Of a DNA stretch of 64,000 nucleotides, positions 42,476-52,228 are shown in pieces. The stretch is from Lachnospiraceae bacterium. GTDB lineage: Bacteria; Bacillota; Clostridia; Lachnospirales; Lachnospiraceae. The notes under the pieces are model-generated. The model was given only the letters and a program-made list of their open reading frames with translations, was not told the origin of the DNA and made no database searches. Location of the stretch: the NCBI GenBank assembly GCA_021202335.1, contig JAJQDE010000027.1, forward strand, positions 31,989 through 95,988, given 5' to 3'. The first letter of the stretch is position 1. Each line of letters starts with the position of its first letter. Made by a program: the position numbers and the translations under genes.

Positions 42476-44269
42476 TCAGCGTCCAAACTGGCAGTCGTTA
42501 TTTCCTGACTCTGTCGTCCACATCTCAAGCATATTGATAGGGTCGTTAAAGTCCGCAATCCAGCCTTCACGGGCAACGTCGTAATTGCCCTCCTTCCTCT
42601 CGTTGAGGAATACGTTCCAATCCACAGTCTTAATCGTCATGTTGATGCCGATATAAGCGAAGTCCTGCTGCAGAGCCTCAGCGATTGCGACATGGCTTGT
42701 AGCCTCGTTTGTAAGGTACTCAAATGAAATCGGCGTCGCGTCCGAAAGCATACCGTCGTCCGTGAACTCATAGCCCGCGTACTCAAGAAGCTCAATCGCC
42801 TCCTCCACGTTCTCATCAAGCGCATACGGATCGTAATAGCCTGTCGTCGCCTCATCTGGATAGGTGTAAGCGCTGTCGTTCTCCTTAAACACGCCGCCGT
42901 TGCCGTCAGCCATTCCCTCAGGAATGAATGAGTTCGCCGGCTGCTGACCTGTCTGACCTATGGTTTCAACGATGTAATCACGGTCAACCAAAAGCGCAAA
43001 TGCACGGCGCATAGCGTTTGCCTGAGCCGCCGTCTTTCCGTCAAAGAGCGAGCTGTTTACGTTAAAGCCGACATAGTATGTGCCGAGCTGATCCACAATA
43101 TAGAACTCAGGATTGTCAAGCAATGACTGTATTTCATCCGTAGGCACCGTGTCTGCAAAGTCAAGGTCGCCCGCGTTGTAAGCCGCGTAAATCGCCGTAT
43201 CGTCCGCGCTGAGCATGAACTCAAGCCTCTCAACCGTCACCTCGTCAGCCCTGTGATAATACGGGTTCTTTACATAAACCATAGACTCATCATGCGTCCA
43301 TGACTCAAGCGTATATGCGCCGTTTGTCACAAAGCCTGCCTCCTGGCACCATGCGCCGGGGTTCGTCTCCCAATCGGAAGCCGCCTCAACCTCGCTCTGC
43401 TTTACCGGATAGTAAGCCGGGAATGCGCAAAGGTCAAGGAAATACGCGCAGGGAGCGTCAAGCGTGACAGTAAGCGTCTGTGCGTCCTCGCTTGCCTCAA
43501 CCGCAAGAGTTCCGTCCTCATTCCTTGCAATCACGGCAAACATATATGAATAGTCGGCGGCAGTCTTTTCATCAACTGCACGGTTCCACGCGTAAACAAA
43601 ATCATTTGCGTTAAGCTCTGAACCGTCAGACCACTTTAAATCAGGAATAAGCGTAAATGTATAAACCGTTCCGTCATCGCTTACCGTATAGCTGTCAGCC
43701 AAATCAGCTACAACCTCGTTGCTGTCGTCATAAGCGAACAGACCGGCAAAGCTGTTTACCACAAGGCACGCGCCGTCAACCGAGCTGTTGAGGGCAGGGT
43801 CAAGCTTATCAGGCTCTGAAGCAAGATTTATTCTAAGCGTGTCGCCGTCAGTTTCCGCGAACATGAAATACTTGAAGCCGTACGAGTTTGAATAGATATT
43901 AGACACATACTCCTTCTGCATATAAATATCATTGTAATAGTAAATCGGCAAAATCGCGCCCGTTTCCATAAGGATGTCCTCAGCCTCGTGCATAAGGGCT
44001 TCTCTTGCCTCAAAGTCCGTAGTCGTCCTGATTTCGTCAATCAGCTCGTCGTAAAATGCCCAGTCATGCGGGTCAACCGCATCCTCATCGCTCTCAGCGT
44101 CTGCCGTTTCCGTCCCCGTCTGAGCCTCATCTGACGCTTCCGCCGTTTCCGTCGTAACCTCTGCAGGCGTATCCGTTGCAGATGTTTCCGATGATGAACC
44201 GCAGGCGGAAAGCGAGCCCATAGCCATAGCAAGCGCTAAGCTAAGTGCAATTACCTGTTTCTTTTTCAT
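42476..44269 (-). CDS. oppA: circularly permuted oligopeptide-binding lipoprotein (OppA family)
   Basis: The 597-residue lipoprotein has lipid Cys23 (SLSACG) and a Thr/Glu/Asp linker to about 64. Residues 65-139 (FYDELIDEI, MHEAEDILMETGAILPIYYY, NDIYMQKEYVSNIY, ending KYFMFAE) are what normally forms the C-terminus of this family. Only then comes the normal mature N-terminus (TLRINLASEPDKLDPAL at 144-160), and the protein ends at NNDCQFGR, exactly where homologues continue into the moved segment. All parts of the fold are present once, in rotated order. In this fold both termini lie in the same lobe, so the protein can be functional. ATG 44269 has GGAGG. Confidence 0.85.
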   Translation of the reverse strand: MKKKQVIALSLALAMAMGSLSACGSSSETSATDTPAEVTTETAEASDEAQTGTETADAESDEDAVDPHDWAFYDELIDEIRTTTDFEAREALMHEAEDILMETGAILPIYYYNDIYMQKEYVSNIYSNSYGFKYFMFAETDGDTLRINLASEPDKLDPALNSSVDGACLVVNSFAGLFAYDDSNEVVADLADSYTVSDDGTVYTFTLIPDLKWSDGSELNANDFVYAWNRAVDEKTAADYSYMFAVIARNEDGTLAVEASEDAQTLTVTLDAPCAYFLDLCAFPAYYPVKQSEVEAASDWETNPGAWCQEAGFVTNGAYTLESWTHDESMVYVKNPYYHRADEVTVERLEFMLSADDTAIYAAYNAGDLDFADTVPTDEIQSLLDNPEFYIVDQLGTYYVGFNVNSSLFDGKTAAQANAMRRAFALLVDRDYIVETIGQTGQQPANSFIPEGMADGNGGVFKENDSAYTYPDEATTGYYDPYALDENVEEAIELLEYAGYEFTDDGMLSDATPISFEYLTNEATSHVAIAEALQQDFAYIGINMTIKTVDWNVFLNERKEGNYDVAREGWIADFNDPINMLEMWTTESGNNDCQFGR

Positions 44270-44372
44270 AATCAATCCTCCTTGTTTTTTTGTTTTTCTT
44301 TTTCCTCTCTATATCAACAAAGCCGCCGGCATATCCCGTGAAAATATCACTGCCCGCCCTTTGCCAATACCA

Positions 44373-45331
44373 TTAACGATTATGGCATGCCGCCAAATGA
44401 CCGCCGCCCTTGTCCGCAAGCACGGGAGCCGCCTCGGCGCACTTATCCGTCGCAAAACGGCATCTTGTGCGGAACGCGCAGCCCGTAGGCATATTCATGG
44501 GGCTTGGCACATCGCCCGAAAGCACAATCCGCTTGCTCTGCTTTGCAATCACCGGGTCGGGAATGGGCACCGCGCTCAAAAGCGACTCCGTATATGGATG
44601 CACCGGATGGTCGTACACCTCGTCCGCATCGCCGATTTCCACGATTTTCCCAAGATACATAACCGCAATCCTGTTTGAAATATGCCTGACCACCAGCAAA
44701 TCATGGGCAATGAACAGATACGCCACGCCCAGCTTCTCCTGTAAATCCTCAAACATATTTATGACCTGCGCCTGAATGGAAACATCCAGCGCGCTCACCG
44801 CCTCGTCGCAGACGATGAACTGCGGATTGACCGCAAGCGCCCTCGCAATGCCGATACGCTGCCTCTGACCGCCCGAAAATTCGTGCGCATAGCGTGTGGC
44901 GTGCTCCGCGTTAAGCCCCACAAGCTCCATCAAATGCAAAATTTTCTCGCGCCGCTCGCTTTTGTTTGAATACATTTTATGCACATCCAGCGGCTCTCCG
45001 ATAATATCCTCAACCGTCATACGCGGGTTCAGGGAAGAATACGGGTCTTGAAAAACCATCTGCATTTCCTTGCGGTGATCCTTCATGTTTTTAGCGGTAA
45101 TCACCTCGCCGTTGAATTTAACGGTTCCCGCGGTAGGCTCGTAAAGCCGCAGAAGCGACCGCCCGACCGTAGTCTTGCCGCAGCCCGATTCGCCCACAAG
45201 CCCCAGAGTTTCACCCGGCTTGACCGCAAAGGAAACGCCGTCCACCGCTTTCAGGGGCGTGGTTTTAAAAAATCCCGTCTTGATGGGAAAATACTGCTTT
45301 AAATCCTCCACCTCAATCAGATATTCGCTGC

Positions 45332-45335
<4 letters not shown>
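44373..45335 (-). CDS. oppF: oligopeptide ABC transporter ATPase OppF
   Basis: The 320-residue cytoplasmic ATPase has Walker [14 protein letters not shown], signature [14 protein letters not shown] and Walker [13 protein letters not shown]. The C-terminal oligopeptide HPY region reads [12 protein letters not shown] followed by a Cys-containing segment ([15 protein letters not shown]) that may hold an Fe-S cluster as in some Opp/Dpp ATPases. Its ATG overlaps the oppD stop by 4 bases. It works as a pair with OppD under the OppBC channel. Confidence 0.94.
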
Positions 45336-46351
<1,016 letters not shown>

Positions 46352-46388
46352 ATAAATCCTCCATTATTATATCAGCCTGATTTTCAAC

Positions 46389-47480
46389 CTATTTTTTCAG
46401 CTTCGGGTCAAACGCGTCGCGAAGCCCGTCGCCCAAAAGGTTGAGCGAAAGCACTATAAGGCAAATCACCACTGCCGGAAAAATCAGCTTGTAGGGGTAG
46501 CTCTGCAAGCCCTCTCTTGCACTGTTTGCAAGGCTTCCCAACGAGGGCATCGGAGCCTGTACGCCAAGTCCGATAAAGCTCAAATAGCTCTCGGTAAAGA
46601 TTGCGGACGGAATCTGCAGCGCCGTCGAAATAATGATAACGCTGATACAGTTCGGAATAATATGCCTGCGGATAATTCTTGCGCTCTTTGCACCCGTAGC
46701 CTTTGCCGCAAGCACGTATTCATTGTTCTTGATGGTCAAAATCTGACCGCGCACCAGCCTTGACATTCCCACCCAGTACAAAAGACCATACACGATAAAC
46801 AGGGAAATCATATTTACGCCCAAGCTCTGCAGCGCCGTACCCTCAAGACTGGAGGTCAGCGTTTCGTTGAGCACCACCGACAGCAGGATAATGACCAGCA
46901 TGTCGGGCAATGAATAAATAATATCCACAATCCGCTGCATGATCAGATCGACCTTGCCGCCCAAATAACCTGAAATGCTTCCATATAAAAGTCCGATAAT
47001 CAGAACGAGGACGCTTGCAAACAAACCGACCACCAATGAAACCCTTGTACCATACACGACGCGGATAAAATAGTCGCGGCATTGCGCATCTGTTCCCATT
47101 ATGTGAGGAAACACCGTGCCGCCCTCCTCTATGTACGCAAGCTCGTTTTCGGAATACTCAAACGGCTTTAGGTTCTTTGCGGTTTTGTCCCTCTTGCCAT
47201 TCACGCTGATAATCTGCGAATAGCTGTAAGGCACCACATGCGGAGCCACGATAATCACTCCGATAATAAGCACCAGCACAATCATGCTCGCAACGGCAAG
47301 CGGATTTTTCATCAGCTTTTTCATACCGTCCTTAAAAAACGTCGTCGACTCGCTCATAACGTCCTGCTGGCGTTTCTCCTCCTCCGTGGCTTTCTCAAAA
47401 TCCGAATCCTCGAAATTAAATTTAGATAAATCTATCTGCGCGCTGAGCGCGTTTCTTTTCAAAGTATTCTGCTCTTGCAT
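46389..47480 (-). CDS. oppC: oligopeptide ABC transporter permease OppC
   Basis: The 363-residue protein has a cytoplasmic N-terminus of about 65 residues, a first membrane segment LAVASMIVLVLIIGVIIVAP, a loop facing outside, and five more segments. The permease loop YVLAAKATGAKSARIIRRHI docks the ATPases. The end LNLLGDGLRDAFDPKLK is the usual OppC/DppC C-terminus. It follows oppB by 23 bases. Confidence 0.94.
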   Translation of the reverse strand: MQEQNTLKRNALSAQIDLSKFNFEDSDFEKATEEEKRQQDVMSESTTFFKDGMKKLMKNPLAVASMIVLVLIIGVIIVAPHVVPYSYSQIISVNGKRDKTAKNLKPFEYSENELAYIEEGGTVFPHIMGTDAQCRDYFIRVVYGTRVSLVVGLFASVLVLIIGLLYGSISGYLGGKVDLIMQRIVDIIYSLPDMLVIILLSVVLNETLTSSLEGTALQSLGVNMISLFIVYGLLYWVGMSRLVRGQILTIKNNEYVLAAKATGAKSARIIRRHIIPNCISVIIISTALQIPSAIFTESYLSFIGLGVQAPMPSLGSLANSAREGLQSYPYKLIFPAVVICLIVLSLNLLGDGLRDAFDPKLKK

Positions 47481-47503
47481 TACAGTCCTCCATTTTTTTC
47501 ATA

Positions 47504-48415
47504 TTAATCCAGCTTTATCCTCGGGTCGACGATGCTGTATATGATATCCGTAATCAGGTTCAGTGTCACCATCAAAATCGCAAGGAACATCGTTGTCCCC
47601 ATAATCATCGTATAATCGCGGTTTGTGATGCTTGACACGAACTTAGAGCCCAGCCCGCCGATTGTAAAGATATTTTCAACGACAAGACTTCCCGTAAGGA
47701 TATACGCAAGCATCGGTCCTACGTAGGTGATAACAGGTATCACGGCGTTCCTGAGCGCATGCTTAAAAATTACCTTCCAGCCCGCCACGCCCTTCGCGTT
47801 TGCGGTGCGCACATAATCCTGCCCCAAAGCATCAAGCATACTCGTCTTGGTCAGTCTTGTAATGTATGCCATGGGATAAAGCGCAAGCGCAATCACCGGG
47901 AGCGCGTAGTGCGTTTCGGTCGCGCTGAACACCGGAACCCATTGCAGCACGATACAGAAAATATACAGAAGCAGTGTTGCAAGCACAAAGCTCGGCACTG
48001 CCGTAAAAAGCGTCGTGATAAACACGATAAGACGGTCTATGACGGTGTTTCGCTTGAGCGCCGCGATGCTTCCGAGAATCAGCCCGGCAATCGTTGCCAC
48101 CAGCGCCGCCATTCCGCCGAGCTTTGCCGATATAGGGAATGACTCGCCGATAACGGTCGCAATGCTTCTGCCTGTCTTAAGGGAAACACCCAAATCTCCG
48201 TGAAGGAAATTATTTATGTAAATGATAAACTGCTCTCCCACCGGCTTATCGAGATTGTATCGCTCCTCCAAAGCCTTTTTTACCGCCTCGCTCGTCGCCT
48301 TCTCCGAGTTAAACGGTCCGCCGGGGATTGCGTTCATCGTAAAGAACGTAATCGCAGCAATAATAAAAATCGTGACTATCGCGAGAAGAACCCGCTTAAT
48401 GATGTATCGAAGCAT
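47504..48415 (-). CDS. oppB: oligopeptide ABC transporter permease OppB
   Basis: The 303-residue permease starts MLRYIIKRVLLAIVTIFII, a typical OppB N-terminus. It has the loop QDYVRTANAKGVAGWKVIFK and the end LITDIIYSIVDPRIKLD. It is the first gene of the operon oppB-C-D-F-A. The ATG has a GGAGGAGG site. A consensus promoter and a leader hairpin with eight T residues lie upstream, so expression may be set by premature termination. Confidence 0.94.
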   Translation of the reverse strand: MLRYIIKRVLLAIVTIFIIAAITFFTMNAIPGGPFNSEKATSEAVKKALEERYNLDKPVGEQFIIYINNFLHGDLGVSLKTGRSIATVIGESFPISAKLGGMAALVATIAGLILGSIAALKRNTVIDRLIVFITTLFTAVPSFVLATLLLYIFCIVLQWVPVFSATETHYALPVIALALYPMAYITRLTKTSMLDALGQDYVRTANAKGVAGWKVIFKHALRNAVIPVITYVGPMLAYILTGSLVVENIFTIGGLGSKFVSSITNRDYTMIMGTTMFLAILMVTLNLITDIIYSIVDPRIKLD

Positions 48416-48460
48416 CCGACAACCTCCTCCTGATGTGTAAAAAGCTGATAAGGGCTTTAC

Positions 48461-48503
48461 AAAAAAAAGACGATGATTCTCTCATTTTACGTTCACCATC
48501 GCC
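48461..48503 (-). terminator. terminator-like hairpin in the opp leader
   Basis: On the minus strand GCGATGGT pairs with ATCATCGT (8 bp, two G-U pairs), followed by eight T residues (48461-48468). It lies between the opp promoter and oppB. It may be an attenuator or end a short RNA. No T-box specifier or large leader fold was recognised. Confidence 0.55.
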
Positions 48504-48516
48504 CGACTTCTACTAT

Positions 48517-48545
48517 ATATTACATTAATATTAAAAATTTGTCAA
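48517..48545 (-). promoter_or_regulatory. opp promoter
   Basis: On the minus strand TTGACA (48540-48545), exactly 17 bases, TAATAT (48517-48522). It serves the oppBCDFA operon. Confidence 0.85.
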
Positions 48546-48684
48546 TAATGCGCAGTTTAAAAGCATTGGAAAGTTTTGTCGGATTATATATTCTTTTTCA
48601 ATTCCCATTCCATAGGCTGCTCTATGACCCATCTTTATGCTTTTTTTGATTTGTTCAAGTCCTGCCATGCCAATAATATGCTAT

Positions 48685-48925
48685 TTATATAAGCGCATTG
48701 TCTATCGTAACAATATCCGGTTGGTCCCCTGTTGCTGTGGCGTCCTCCGGGTGGAGCGTTTTATACAGCTCCAACAGATAACCCTTTTTTACAATAAAAA
48801 ATCCTATTATATTTCTTTCCCCCTCTTTTTTCCCATATTCTGCTGTCGACTCTTTGATGACAGTTACTTGAAAATTTTTAACATCAATCAAGCTCTCCCT
48901 CTTGCAATTTTGGCAGTAAAGAGGA
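48685..48925 (-). pseudogene. remnants of a cysteine-rich KTR protein and an Rpn-type nuclease
   Basis: On the minus strand, out of frame with the flavodoxin end, YPLYCQNCKRESLIDVKNF and QVTVIKES match the C-terminal half of small Cys-rich KTR proteins carried by conjugative elements. Further on, GYLLELYKTLHPEDATATGD and IVTIDNALI resemble the N-terminus of Rpn-family recombination-promoting nucleases. Both are cut, so this is scar tissue from mobile DNA. 48546-48684 holds nothing I can name; one short frame (MAGLEQIKKSIKMGHR) is present there. Confidence 0.45.
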
Positions 48926-49672
48926 TATCCAATTTTGAACACTTTCTTTAGACACACCTGCTTCAAATCTCTGCCCATCCATCCACTCTGTAGATGCTGA
49001 ACAAAGGGCATGAAGATCACTTGCACTGGAACCAATGCCACTGCTATGAGAAGTGCAGAACGGCACTATTGTCTTTCCTGAGAAATCGTAGCTTTCTAAA
49101 AAAGTGCTGATAATACGCGGAGCCTGACCATGCCAAATCGGATAGCCAAGAATTATGGTATCATATTCGTCCATATTTTCCACACCGCCGGAAATCTCAG
49201 GACGCGCGTTCGGATCAGCCTGCTCCTGATCGGCACGGCAATCTGTATAATACGCCAAATCCTCCTCTGTATATGGATCTTTTGGCACAATTTCGTAAAT
49301 ATCAGCCCCTAAAATCTCTGCCGCATATTCTGCCACAAGCTCTGTACTTCCTGTACACGAAAAATATACTACCAACGTTTTTTTATCCATATCTTCCTCT
49401 TGCTGTCCTGTGTCTGTCACATTTTTGGATATTTCAGACTCTTCTTCCGTTTCCTGTTGTTCTGTTTCTGCCACAGACTGAACTGTTTCAGACTCTTTTT
49501 CCATTTCCTGCACTTCTGTGTCTGTCATAGTCTGAACTGTCTCAGATTCTTCTGCTGTTCCCTGCGCTTCAGGCTCCGTTGCTGCCTGTTGTTCAATAAC
49601 AGCAGAATTACCACATGCTGTCAGCATAACAATAATTGCAGAAAAAAACAACAAATTGACCATTCTTTTCAT
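48884..49672 (-). CDS. flavodoxin-domain lipoprotein
   Basis: The 262-residue protein has lipobox MLTACG (Cys20). A Glu/Thr/Val linker with three imperfect repeats (EESETVQTMTDTEVQ type) runs to about residue 95. A flavodoxin domain follows: KTLVVYFSCTGSTE binds the FMN phosphate, and YPIWHGQAPRIISTFLE is the FMN loop. It should be anchored outside the membrane, where it could pass electrons to or from the membrane polyferredoxin of this island. The last residues (LLPKLQEGELD) are read from the mobile-element remnant in another frame, so the native end was replaced. Confidence 0.85.
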   Translation of the reverse strand: MKRMVNLLFFSAIIVMLTACGNSAVIEQQAATEPEAQGTAEESETVQTMTDTEVQEMEKESETVQSVAETEQQETEEESEISKNVTDTGQQEEDMDKKTLVVYFSCTGSTELVAEYAAEILGADIYEIVPKDPYTEEDLAYYTDCRADQEQADPNARPEISGGVENMDEYDTIILGYPIWHGQAPRIISTFLESYDFSGKTIVPFCTSHSSGIGSSASDLHALCSASTEWMDGQRFEAGVSKESVQNWISSLLPKLQEGELD

Positions 49673-49701
49673 TGATTATTCCACCTTCCTTTCACTGCTT
49701 T

Positions 49702-50292
49702 CTATGAAACTTCAACATTCTTTAAAAATTTTGCAGGAACACCTCCCACTACCGTCATAGCAGGAACATTCCGTGTCACTACGGCGCCCGCCGCAACTAC
49801 CGCCCAGTCTCCAATCGTCACCCCCGGCAATATGGTTGCGTTAGAGCCGATCCATACATGCGCGCCAATCTTTATTGGTGCATAATGATTTTTTCTGTTT
49901 TTCATCGGATTTTGGTCATGATTAATTGTAGCCAACACGACATTGTGGCCAATCATTGTACCTTCTCCAATTTCAATTCCACCCTGATCCTGAAAATGAC
50001 AACCCGAGTTGATAAAAACATCTTTCCCGATCGTAATATTTTTCCCAAAATCAGTATAAAACGGGGGAAACAGTCGAAAGGTATCATCAATTTCTTTCCC
50101 CGTCAGCCGTCCCATAATCTCTCTAATTTTTTCCGGAGTATGATAATGGTTATTCAATTCCATACTAATCCGTATCGCTTCCTGACAGATCTCATCAAAC
50201 AATTTCTTCCAATCAGGATTCTGTGCAGCATTTCCCTCCCCCTGAAATGCCCCCAAGATATCTTCTAAAGTCAAAGCAAACATTCCTTTCAT
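49702..50292 (-). CDS. maltose/galactoside O-acetyltransferase-like protein
   Basis: The 196-residue left-handed beta-helix enzyme is of the LacA/Maa/NodL kind. The hexapeptide repeats run from [20 protein letters not shown] to [20 protein letters not shown]; the catalytic His is in [10 protein letters not shown]; the end [13 protein letters not shown] is typical. It moves acetyl from acetyl-CoA to sugars. ATG 50292 follows AAGGA; an upstream frame would translate the structured repeat. Copy A of that repeat ends 12 bases before the start codon. Confidence 0.88.
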   Translation of the reverse strand: MKGMFALTLEDILGAFQGEGNAAQNPDWKKLFDEICQEAIRISMELNNHYHTPEKIREIMGRLTGKEIDDTFRLFPPFYTDFGKNITIGKDVFINSGCHFQDQGGIEIGEGTMIGHNVVLATINHDQNPMKNRKNHYAPIKIGAHVWIGSNATILPGVTIGDWAVVAAGAVVTRNVPAMTVVGGVPAKFLKNVEVS

Positions 50293-50304
50293 TTTAATCC
50301 TTCG

Positions 50305-50448
50305 TTCCGGAGCGTATGCGACGGGGCGACGCAAATGTCAGATTTGCGTCTGCCATCAATCAAATTTGTGACACTCCGGCACAATATTTGTAAATCCTCT
50401 TTCAGAGGATTGTGAAAAATCAGTGCATCAGCATGATTTTTTCACACT
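50305..50448 (-). ncRNA. structured leader repeat, copy A
   Basis: Read on the minus strand it has hairpin H1 (a GTGAAAAA/TTTTTCAC type stem), H2 (AATCCTC-TGAAA-GAGGATT) and a TTGTG/CACAA stem whose loop CCGGAG (50374-50379) pairs with CTCCGG at the 3' end (50307-50312). After the conserved string TGATGGCAGA comes P3, GACGCAAAT/ATTTGCGTC. It lies in front of the acetyltransferase start. Whether it is transcribed RNA with a function or a mobile repeat is open. Confidence 0.7.
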
Positions 50449-50455
50449 AATCTCC

Positions 50456-50594
50456 ATTCCTGAGCAACTTGTTTCGAAGCGGCGGCGAGAAATCCGCGAA
50501 GGCGGTTTCTCGTCTGCCATCAGGGCTATTTGCTTTCGCTCAGAAACAAATAGCCGTATGAAAAATCAGCACATCAGTGTGATTTTTCATACTA
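50456..50594 (-). ncRNA. structured leader repeat, copy C
   Basis: It has the same plan with mostly different bases. H1 is GTATGAAAAATCA/TGATTTTTCATAC. The second stem GGCTATTTG/CAAATAGCC has loop CTGAGC (50538-50543) pairing with GCTCAG (50460-50465). P3 is CGAGAAA/TTTCTCG, after TGATGGCAGA. It stands in tandem upstream of copy A; the two fill the 320-base gap before the acetyltransferase. Confidence 0.7.
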
Positions 50595-50612
50595 TACTTA
50601 ATGATTTTGATA

Positions 50613-51269
50613 TTATTCCCTCAGAAAAAACGGCACAAATATCAGCAATACATAGGACGCCAGCCGAAACCATTTCAATACATACGGTATTTCCTTTCTC
50701 ATTTTCGCAGAAAGCGCTCCTGTTACAACAACCAACAGCAAAACAGGGCTTACGATACTCGAAAGGCTAAACGCGATGCCGGTTGCTCCCGCCAAGGGAA
50801 CCGGAAGCGTAAAGCAATAACCAATCATCAGTAAAAGCGGGGCGCAGGGTGTCATACCATAAGTGATGCCTGCCGCCAGCATTGGCGCCACGCCTGACCT
50901 TCCCGCTGTTTTTTTACACTCCTTACAACTGCCGCACCTCTTCTGCCTTTTCAGCTCCCAAAACCACTGAGCGGTCAAAACCAATCCGATTACACTCATA
51001 GCTGCTTGCGAAAACAATCGCAGATTAAAAGAGCCGATATATCCACTGTCGCTGATAAAACGGCTGCTGACCAGCGCGGAAATCACGCACAACGTAGAAA
51101 CACTCAGCATTTTCCCTAAAAAGAAACTTATAAATGACAAAATGCCTTTCTTTACATCTCCCGCATGGGATATCACATACGTAGAAAGAAACGTGCTGAT
51201 GACCGGACTGCCGCAAGTTCCACAGCCAAGACCAACTGAAACAGCAATTGTAAGCGCTGAAATAAGCAA
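50613..51269 (-). CDS. polytopic membrane protein with N-terminal Cys pair
   Basis: The 218-residue protein has about six membrane segments. The first carries GLGCGTCGSPVISTFLSTY, and the central loop carries CGSCKECKK. It resembles TauE/SafE or CcdA-like families, which move small anions or reducing equivalents. The Cys pairs suggest thiol redox or metal handling. It starts at TTG 51269 with AGGA upstream; the gene follows the activase with repeat B between them. The family is only loosely assigned. Confidence 0.6.
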   Translation of the reverse strand: MLISALTIAVSVGLGCGTCGSPVISTFLSTYVISHAGDVKKGILSFISFFLGKMLSVSTLCVISALVSSRFISDSGYIGSFNLRLFSQAAMSVIGLVLTAQWFWELKRQKRCGSCKECKKTAGRSGVAPMLAAGITYGMTPCAPLLLMIGYCFTLPVPLAGATGIAFSLSSIVSPVLLLVVVTGALSAKMRKEIPYVLKWFRLASYVLLIFVPFFLRE

Positions 51270-51293
51270 AGAAACATTCCTATTCTACCTCTC

Positions 51294-51439
51294 ATTCCGG
51301 AGCGTTTATGCGACGGGGCGACGCAAATATCAGATTTGCGTCAGCCATCAATCAAATTTGTGATGCTCCTGCACAATATTTCTAAATCCTCTTTCAGAGG
51401 ATTGTGAAAAATCAGCACATCAGTGTGATTTTTCACACT
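51294..51439 (-). ncRNA. structured leader repeat, copy B
   Basis: Copy B is close to copy A. The loop strand GGAGC (51365-51369) pairs with GCTCC (51299-51303), and P3 is GACGCAAAT/ATTTGCGTC with a different loop. Its H1 hairpin overlaps the last five codons and the stop of the activase gene. Its 3' end lies just before the membrane-protein ribosome site (AGAGG, AGGA). Confidence 0.7.
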
Positions 51440-52223
51440 TACCTCTCTCACTGGCAATCAAAGCTGCGCCAACCGCGCCGTTAAACTGCGGATACCTTGC
51501 AACATAGACATCTCTCATCAGCTCTTCTTCAAAAGCCCTGTGTATGCCCGTATTTAATGCCCCGCCGCCTGTCATCAGGATATCGCCGCCTTTTTCCGTT
51601 TTCTTCATCATCTTTATGATTCGCTTTGCCATCGACAAATGCATCCCCGCGAGAATGTCACGCCTGTCAAACTTTCTTGCCACAAGTGAAATCACTTCGG
51701 ATTGTGCAAATACCACGCACGTACTGTTAATATCACACGGCGTGGTGCTTTCCAGAGAAAGCGGTCCAACCTGCTCAATCGTCGTTTCCAGGATCTGCGC
51801 GATTACCTCCATAAATTTTCCTGTACCTGCGGCACACTTATCATTCATAGTGAAATTCTTCACATTATAATTCCCATCCAGATAAATAATCTTACTGTCC
51901 TGCCCGCCAATATCAATTACCATGCCGGGGCGGTATCCTTTCGGCGCAGTCACACGCACTCCATAGGCATGCGCCGTAATTTCCGAAATATCATCATCGG
52001 CAACCTCCAGAATTTTACGGCTGTATCCGGTCGCCATAATATATCCTATGTCTGTCCGGCTGATATCGTATTTTTTACATAGGGCTGCCACCATTTTCTT
52101 TGCTACCCCATTATTGTCAATTCCCGTAGGGTACACAACCGTGCTGATTACTTTTTTATCCTTCATAAGAACAGCTTTCAGGTATGTGGAACCGCCATCC
52201 AGCCCAAGATAATATTTTCCCAT
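51420..52223 (-). CDS. ATP-dependent activase of the 2-hydroxyacyl-CoA dehydratase/DCCP type
   Basis: The 267-residue member of the BadF/BcrA/HgdC (ASKHA) family has nucleotide loops GLDGGSTYLKAV and VIDIGGQDSK. Cys130 (NDKCAAGTGKF) and Cys169 (NSTCVVFAQSE) are the pair that holds the 4Fe-4S cluster between two subunits. Such archerases use ATP to push one electron at very low potential into an HgdB/double-cubane partner, encoded just upstream. ATG 52223 is favoured over 52232, which is only one base from the GGAGG. The C-terminal residues CEKSH are encoded by repeat B. Confidence 0.88.
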   Translation of the reverse strand: MGKYYLGLDGGSTYLKAVLMKDKKVISTVVYPTGIDNNGVAKKMVAALCKKYDISRTDIGYIMATGYSRKILEVADDDISEITAHAYGVRVTAPKGYRPGMVIDIGGQDSKIIYLDGNYNVKNFTMNDKCAAGTGKFMEVIAQILETTIEQVGPLSLESTTPCDINSTCVVFAQSEVISLVARKFDRRDILAGMHLSMAKRIIKMMKKTEKGGDILMTGGGALNTGIHRAFEEELMRDVYVARYPQFNGAVGAALIASERGKCEKSH

Positions 52224-52228
52224 AGGCG

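Noticed and set aside
48416..48540. T-box riboswitch upstream of opp
   Set aside because: The leader is under 100 bases, with no specifier loop and no TGGN antiterminator box seen.
49702..50334. Longer acetyltransferase starting at 50334
   Set aside because: The extra 14 residues (begin [12 protein letters not shown]) are a translation of repeat A; AAGGA precedes the ATG at 50292.
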